This document shows positions 62,045-64,000 of a stretch of 64,000 bases of DNA, piece after piece. Source of the DNA: Hydrogenedens sp964549105 (lineage in GTDB: Bacteria > Hydrogenedentota > Hydrogenedentia > Hydrogenedentales > Hydrogenedentaceae). Under the pieces are notes generated by a model. The model worked only from the letters and a program-made list of their open reading frames with translations, searched no databases and had not been told where the DNA came from. The position numbers and the translations under genes were made by a program. Where the stretch lies: the NCBI GenBank assembly GCA_964549105.1, contig CAZJTZ010000003.1:62001-126000 (forward strand), given 5' to 3'. Within the stretch, counting starts at the first letter, position 1, and each line of letters starts with the position of its first letter.

Positions 62045-63376
62045 ATGACCCAACAAGGTAAAAATAAATTATTTATTGATGAAGTCCGAGTTAAGTTAAC
62101 CGCTGGTGATGGTGGTAATGGATGTATAAGTTTTCGGAGAGAAAAATATGTACCGCGAGGTGGTCCTGACGGTGGTGATGGTGGTAATGGTGGAAGTATT
62201 TATTTTGAGGCGACTAATAAACTTCATACATTAATAGATTTGAAATATCATGCACACTGTATTGCCCAGCGAGGCTTACATGGAAGTGGGAGTAACAGGC
62301 ATGGGAAAAACGGAAAAGACTTAATTATTTCCATTCCCCGTGGAACGATTATACGCGATTGGGAAACAGGAGAGATATTAGCAGACCTGAAAGACGAAGG
62401 TCAAAGATTTCTGGCTGTTCACGGAGGAAAAGGAGGACGGGGAAACTCAAGATTTGCTTCATCTACCCATCAAGTACCTAGATTTGCCGAAAAGGGAGAA
62501 AAAGGAGAGGAAAAAGAATTTCTTCTTGAACTAAAACTTATAGCCGATGTAGGAATAGTCGGACTTCCCAATTCGGGCAAATCTACTTTATTGTCAAGTA
62601 TCACTTCTGCCAGACCTAAAATTGCTGACTATCCCTTTACAACATTAACTCCTAACTTAGGTGTTGTCTCTTTATCCGGGTATAGGACAATTACTATTGC
62701 AGATATTCCTGGAATAATCGAAGGTGCGTCAGAAGGAAAAGGTTTGGGACATGATTTTTTAAAGCATATTGAGAGAACACGGGTTCTACTTTTCCTTATA
62801 GATATGAGTGACCCTGTTCCAGAAAACACAATAGAAATTTTAGAACATGAATTAGAGTCCTATAGCCCCATGTTCAAAGAAAAACCAAAAGTATATGTAT
62901 TTAACAAATTAGATATTACAGAAAATCAGAGCCATTTTAATAAACAAATAAAAAACAAAGAATGGAAAGTACCTGTTTTTGGCATTTCTGCTATTACGAA
63001 AAAAGGAATTAAAACTTTAATAGACACCATTTATAATCTTGTAGAAGAAACCCGAAACACTGAAATAGAAGAGTCCGAACCTTTAGAAACAAGATATGTT
63101 TATGAAGCCCCGTTTAAGATATATAAAGAGCAAAGTGGTTTTCGTGTTGAAGGGAAAAGAATCCTTCAAGTCGTGCAAATGACAGATATGGAAAACGAAG
63201 AAGCAGTGCAGTATTTACAAAAGGTGTTTTCTCATTTAGGATTGTTTCGGGCTTTAAAGAGACTTCGGGCAAAAGAGGGAGATATAATTTGTATCGGCGA
63301 TTGTGAACTTATCTATTCAGGTGACATCATTTCGAAAAATACTGTTGAGAGCAGGGATAAGAAGAAACATGGATAA
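62045..63376 (+). CDS. obgE: GTPase Obg/CgtA
   Basis: Essential GTPase in ribosome assembly and stress control. The 443 residues have the Gly-rich OBG fold (GGDGGNGGSIYFE, KGGRGNSRFASSTHQ), G-domain motifs GLPNSGKST, DIPGIIEGASEG and NKLD, and a C-terminal OCT domain (about 345-425, GFRVEGKRI). The overlap with proB is eight bases (ATG inside the final codons), translational coupling as often seen in obg-proB operons. Confidence 0.97.
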   Translation: MTQQGKNKLFIDEVRVKLTAGDGGNGCISFRREKYVPRGGPDGGDGGNGGSIYFEATNKLHTLIDLKYHAHCIAQRGLHGSGSNRHGKNGKDLIISIPRGTIIRDWETGEILADLKDEGQRFLAVHGGKGGRGNSRFASSTHQVPRFAEKGEKGEEKEFLLELKLIADVGIVGLPNSGKSTLLSSITSARPKIADYPFTTLTPNLGVVSLSGYRTITIADIPGIIEGASEGKGLGHDFLKHIERTRVLLFLIDMSDPVPENTIEILEHELESYSPMFKEKPKVYVFNKLDITENQSHFNKQIKNKEWKVPVFGISAITKKGIKTLIDTIYNLVEETRNTEIEESEPLETRYVYEAPFKIYKEQSGFRVEGKRILQVVQMTDMENEEAVQYLQKVFSHLGLFRALKRLRAKEGDIICIGDCELIYSGDIISKNTVESRDKKKHG

Positions 63377-64000
63377 AAGAACTATTGTTATAAAAATTGG
63401 AACAGATTTAGTTAATAAAAATTTAGATGTAAAGGGAAATCCCCTTTCTCAAATTACAAAACAAATTTGTGAAATAAAAAAACAATACAATATAAATTTT
63501 ATCATTGTGAGTTCAGGTGCAGTGGGTTGTGGCTTGTCATTATTGGGATTGAATAAAAAGCCCAACCGACTTTCAGCGAAACAGGCTCTTGCTGCAATTG
63601 GACAGGTAGAATTGATGAAAAAATACACAAAACTATTTCAAATGCATAGCGATAAAGATATTATCCCTGCACAAATCCTTATTACAAGGTCAGATTTAGA
63701 TAATAGAATATCTTATATTAATATCCTAAACACCTTACATGAACTTCTTTCATTAAAAAATGTAATCCCTATTATTAATGAAAATGATACAATTGCAGTT
63801 GAAGAACTTCGTTTCGGTGATAACGATACCTTATCTGCTCGAATTGCGGTTCGTGTCAACGCACATTTACTTGTTCTTCTCACCAATGTGGACGGCTTAT
63901 ATACAGATAATCCTCAAAAAAGCTCAAACACACAATTTATATCTGTTGTGGAAAAGTTGTCTCCCGAAGTCTTTTCTTGTGCTCATGATACCGTTAGTCC
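63369..64000 (+). CDS. proB: Glutamate 5-kinase ProB (3'-truncated by window edge)
   Basis: First enzyme of proline synthesis, phosphorylating glutamate. The visible 210 residues start MDKRTIVIKIGTDLV and contain FIIVSSGAVGCG, LSAKQALAAIGQ, QILITRSDL, the substrate/nucleotide motifs PIINENDTIAVEE and GDNDTLSARIA, and LLTNVDGLYT. The frame stays open to the window end, so the PUA domain and stop are not seen. The start ATG overlaps the end of obgE. Confidence 0.95.
   Translation, partial: MDKRTIVIKIGTDLVNKNLDVKGNPLSQITKQICEIKKQYNINFIIVSSGAVGCGLSLLGLNKKPNRLSAKQALAAIGQVELMKKYTKLFQMHSDKDIIPAQILITRSDLDNRISYINILNTLHELLSLKNVIPIINENDTIAVEELRFGDNDTLSARIAVRVNAHLLVLLTNVDGLYTDNPQKSSNTQFISVVEKLSPEVFSCAHDTVS

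Overview
The window is a low-GC bacterial chromosome segment with dense short-gap operons, a CCA-encoding tRNA-Ala and many secreted proteins. The large Ig-repeat protein at 51049-55011 ends in an EG-rich linker (VEGEGTPEGT-like) and two EF-hand-like repeats of the form ELLRVIQ..N.GGYHC. From memory, that tail is typical of Candidatus Hydrogenedentes (NKB19) or a related uncultured lineage; this is an inference, not a database result. FecR/ECF signalling, DUF4838 and penicillin-acylase exoenzymes and a prepilin peptidase fit a diderm lifestyle.

Layout. 1-12270 (+): housekeeping run of prmC (cut by the window edge), radC, psd, pssA, a MauE-like redox membrane protein, an ABC exporter with a TPR partner, yggS, pheS, pheT, a coiled-coil gene and a zapA-like gene. 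Next is an AT-rich gap holding a long rod-shaped inverted structure that I read as a candidate 6S RNA. 12878-17554 (-): a deoxyhypusine-synthase-like protein, a glycerophosphodiester phosphodiesterase and alaS. 17709-22359 (+): a tandem duplication of a GT-C-like membrane glycosyltransferase together with its leader. 22513-24139 (-): a cobalamin riboswitch in front of a single secreted beta-propeller/Ig protein. 24205-33125 (-): an eleven-gene chemotaxis operon (cheA, cheW, frameshifted cheX, cheY, cheD, cheR, cheD, HDOD, cheY, cheX-like, cheB). 33281-41906: three large exported proteins. 41970-42197: a two-module inverted-repeat element. 42249-44074 (-): ECF sigma plus zinc-finger/FecR anti-sigma. 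44128-46325 (-): manA and a prepilin peptidase. 46464-50742 (+): HtrA-like protease and a pterin/folate operon (SDR, folB, folK, folE). 50797-50872: tRNA-Ala(CGC). 51049-55011: giant Ig/CHRD protein. 55143-60236 (-): yjbQ, Fe-ADH, CHASE4 histidine kinase and NtrC-type regulator. 60431-64000 (+): nadX, rplU, rpmA, obgE, proB (cut by the window edge).

Best leads. (1) A B12 riboswitch controls only a secreted beta-propeller protein, which makes it a candidate surface cobalamin-binding protein analogous to BtuG. (2) A 205-nt rod-like RNA candidate sits just after the zapA-like gene, the classical place for ssrS. (3) CheA carries four roughly 31-residue LGE..L..G repeats resembling MshEN/GspE-N motifs between its HPt domains and kinase core. 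(4) cheX is split by one missing base while a second CheX-like gene lies in the same operon. (5) An unexplained two-module palindromic element precedes the penicillin-acylase gene.
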